Source: an uncultured Gammaproteobacteria bacterium (GTDB lineage: Bacteria; Pseudomonadota; Gammaproteobacteria; Xanthomonadales; Xanthomonadaceae). From it: 5,651 nucleotides of DNA. Below the pieces are notes generated by a model. That model did no database searches and was not told the origin of the DNA. It saw only the letters and a list, made by a program, of their open reading frames with translations. A program made the position numbers and the translations under genes. Location: positions 1-5,651 of the forward strand of contig CAMPGW010000116.1 in assembly GCA_946885735.1 (NCBI GenBank). The letters are read 5' to 3'. Numbering within the stretch: position 1 is the stretch's first letter; every line of letters begins with the position of its first letter. Positions 4,528 to 5,651 of the stretch are shown one piece after another.

Positions 4528-5649
4528 CCCGAACAGCGGGCGCAGCCAGCGCACGCGACGCGCGACGGCGAAGCCCAGCCAGCACCCGGCGATCGTGCCG
4601 GCCAGCACGACGGTGGCTTCCACCGGGCCCGACAGCCGCCACGGCACCAGCAGGTAGGCCAGGCCGACGATCAGGCTCTGGTGCAGCAGGTACCAGGGGT
4701 AGACCGCTTCGCGCGCCCACGGCAGCCAGCGGAACGGACGGTCCAGGTAGCGGGCCGAGTAGCCGAGTATCGCGACCAGCACCGTCCACACGTAGACATT
4801 GCGCAGTGCCCATACACCCGCCTGCGCCCACGCGCCGACCTCGTCGGGCAGGGCGGCCACCAGCGCGAGGTAGCCGCCGCCGGTGAGCGTCGCGGTCACG
4901 AGCGCGGCCCGTCGCAGCCGGCGGAACTCGCCCCACAGGTCGGCCTCGCGGGCGATCAGCACGCCGTACAGGAAACAGGTGAAGTACATGGCGTTGCGAT
5001 ACCCGTCGTGGAAGAAGTCGCCCGTGTCGGGAAAGCGGGCCTGCAGCAGCAGGGTCCACGCCAGCAGCGGCAGCGCCGGCAACACCAGCAGCCAGGCGCC
5101 GCGCAGCGAGGCCAGGCGAGTGCGCAACGCGCGGCCGCGGGTGGAATCGAGCAGCGGCCACAGCAGCAGCAGGGCGACCGTGTAGTGCCAGAGGTAGAAC
5201 AGGTACCACAGGTGGTTCCAGGTGAAGCTGTCCTTCCAGCCGTCGAAGGCGTCCACCGGCCAGGGGCCGCCGCTGAAATACTTGCCGAGGAAGGCGAGCA
5301 GGCCGGGCTCGACGGCGCCGTTGACCACGCCTTGCACGTACGGCTGGATCGGCACGATCACCAGGCAGCCGAACACCAGCGGCAGCAACAGCCGCGCGCA
5401 ACGTCGCCGGAAGGTCGCCCACAGTCCGCCCGGCCGCAGCATGAAGGCCGTGGCCACGCCCGAGACCAGGAAGATCAGGTCCATCCGCCAGCGGTTCATC
5501 GCCAGCATCGGCCACTGCAGCCAGTCGTAGGTGTGGCGGCTCTTGATGTGCCACTCCCACTCGCCGACGTAGAGCATGCCCAGGTGGTAGAGGATCAGCA
5601 GGGCGAAGGCGAGGGCGCGCAGGGCGTCGATGTCGTGGCGGCGTTGCAT
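4405..5649 (-). CDS. Acyltransferase family 3 membrane protein, OpgC/MdoC-like
   Basis: A 414-residue polytopic inner-membrane protein of the acyltransferase-3 family (Pfam Acyl_transf_3), which modifies extracytoplasmic glycans, lipids or antibiotics with acyl groups. The N-terminus has the family pattern IDALRALAFALLILYHLGM, with D8, R11 and the conserved H22. A second membrane segment, MDLIFLVSGVATAFML (about 56-71), leads to the basic FRRRCARLLLPL loop (about 80-91). About ten hydrophobic segments follow, including HLWYLFYLWHY, which resembles the HLWFL region of E. coli OpgC; succinylation of osmoregulated glucans is thus one possible role. The natural family end is reached near RVRWLRPLFGL (about 365-375). 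The last 39 residues are hydrophilic, lie antisense to the Nudix gene, and look like a run-on past a lost stop. The ATG at 5649 suits the family start; its ribosome binding site lies outside the window. Confidence 0.88.
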   Translation of the reverse strand: MQRRHDIDALRALAFALLILYHLGMLYVGEWEWHIKSRHTYDWLQWPMLAMNRWRMDLIFLVSGVATAFMLRPGGLWATFRRRCARLLLPLVFGCLVIVPIQPYVQGVVNGAVEPGLLAFLGKYFSGGPWPVDAFDGWKDSFTWNHLWYLFYLWHYTVALLLLWPLLDSTRGRALRTRLASLRGAWLLVLPALPLLAWTLLLQARFPDTGDFFHDGYRNAMYFTCFLYGVLIAREADLWGEFRRLRRAALVTATLTGGGYLALVAALPDEVGAWAQAGVWALRNVYVWTVLVAILGYSARYLDRPFRWLPWAREAVYPWYLLHQSLIVGLAYLLVPWRLSGPVEATVVLAGTIAGCWLGFAVARRVRWLRPLFGLAAEGPRQHAAVAIRHDAVEGPRVAVENQREEVTVALPQR

Positions 5650-5651
5650 GG

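Noticed and set aside
4527..4541. Small hairpin GCCCG-AACAG-CGGGC at the end of the Nudix gene as a terminator
   Set aside because: It has only five base pairs and no T-tract, and it lies inside acyltransferase coding DNA; this is easily expected by chance at this GC content.
4517..5560. Second long minus-strand frame inside the acyltransferase-3 gene
   Set aside because: It is a shifted frame lacking the membrane segments and family motifs, which are all in the 4405-5649 frame.
1..5651. tRNA, rRNA, CRISPR array, insertion sequence, attachment site or defence module
   Set aside because: No cloverleaf, spaced direct repeats, terminal inverted repeats, transposase or integrase motifs were seen. 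All stretches longer than about 100 bp are covered by genes.

Overview
This is a compact, GC-rich chromosomal window with almost no intergenic DNA. The protein set (YihG-type acyltransferase, short rhomboid protease, YceH/DUF480 protein, TIGR03862-type flavoprotein, MTH1-like Nudix hydrolase) and the strong GC bias at third codon positions suggest a gammaproteobacterium. The Xanthomonadaceae/Lysobacteraceae or Rhodanobacteraceae side is most likely, but this is an inference from family resemblance and no rRNA or other marker is present to settle it.

Layout: two plus-strand genes open the window, a YihG-like lysophospholipid acyltransferase (31-957) and a rhomboid intramembrane protease (967-1581), 9 bp apart and probably co-transcribed. 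They converge on a minus-strand run of four genes that reads from 3939 down to 1578: a 32-residue lysine-rich protein, a BaiN/HI0933-like flavoprotein, an 84-residue protein of unknown function, and YceH. The rhomboid and yceH stop codons share one CTAG. A 102-bp divergent spacer (3940-4041) separates the small lysine-rich gene from a plus-strand Nudix hydrolase (4042-4527). The Nudix gene converges on, and overlaps by 123 bp, a minus-strand acyltransferase-3 / OpgC-like membrane protein (4405-5649).

Functionally the genes are mixed housekeeping or envelope genes: membrane lipid acylation, membrane proteolysis, envelope glycan acylation, nucleotide-pool sanitation and flavin redox chemistry. 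They do not form a recognisable pathway, and I see no mobile element, CRISPR array, RNA gene, toxin-antitoxin pair or defence system. I found no convincing new biological system. The most interesting points are: (i) the flavoprotein has no canonical start codon that preserves its first Rossmann strand, and an ATC triplet directly after the upstream TAG sits where a start is expected; (ii) there is a codon-aligned antisense overlap in which each gene's TAG stop faces a CTA leucine codon of the other; (iii) there are two small uncharacterised proteins; (iv) six of the eight genes end in TAG.
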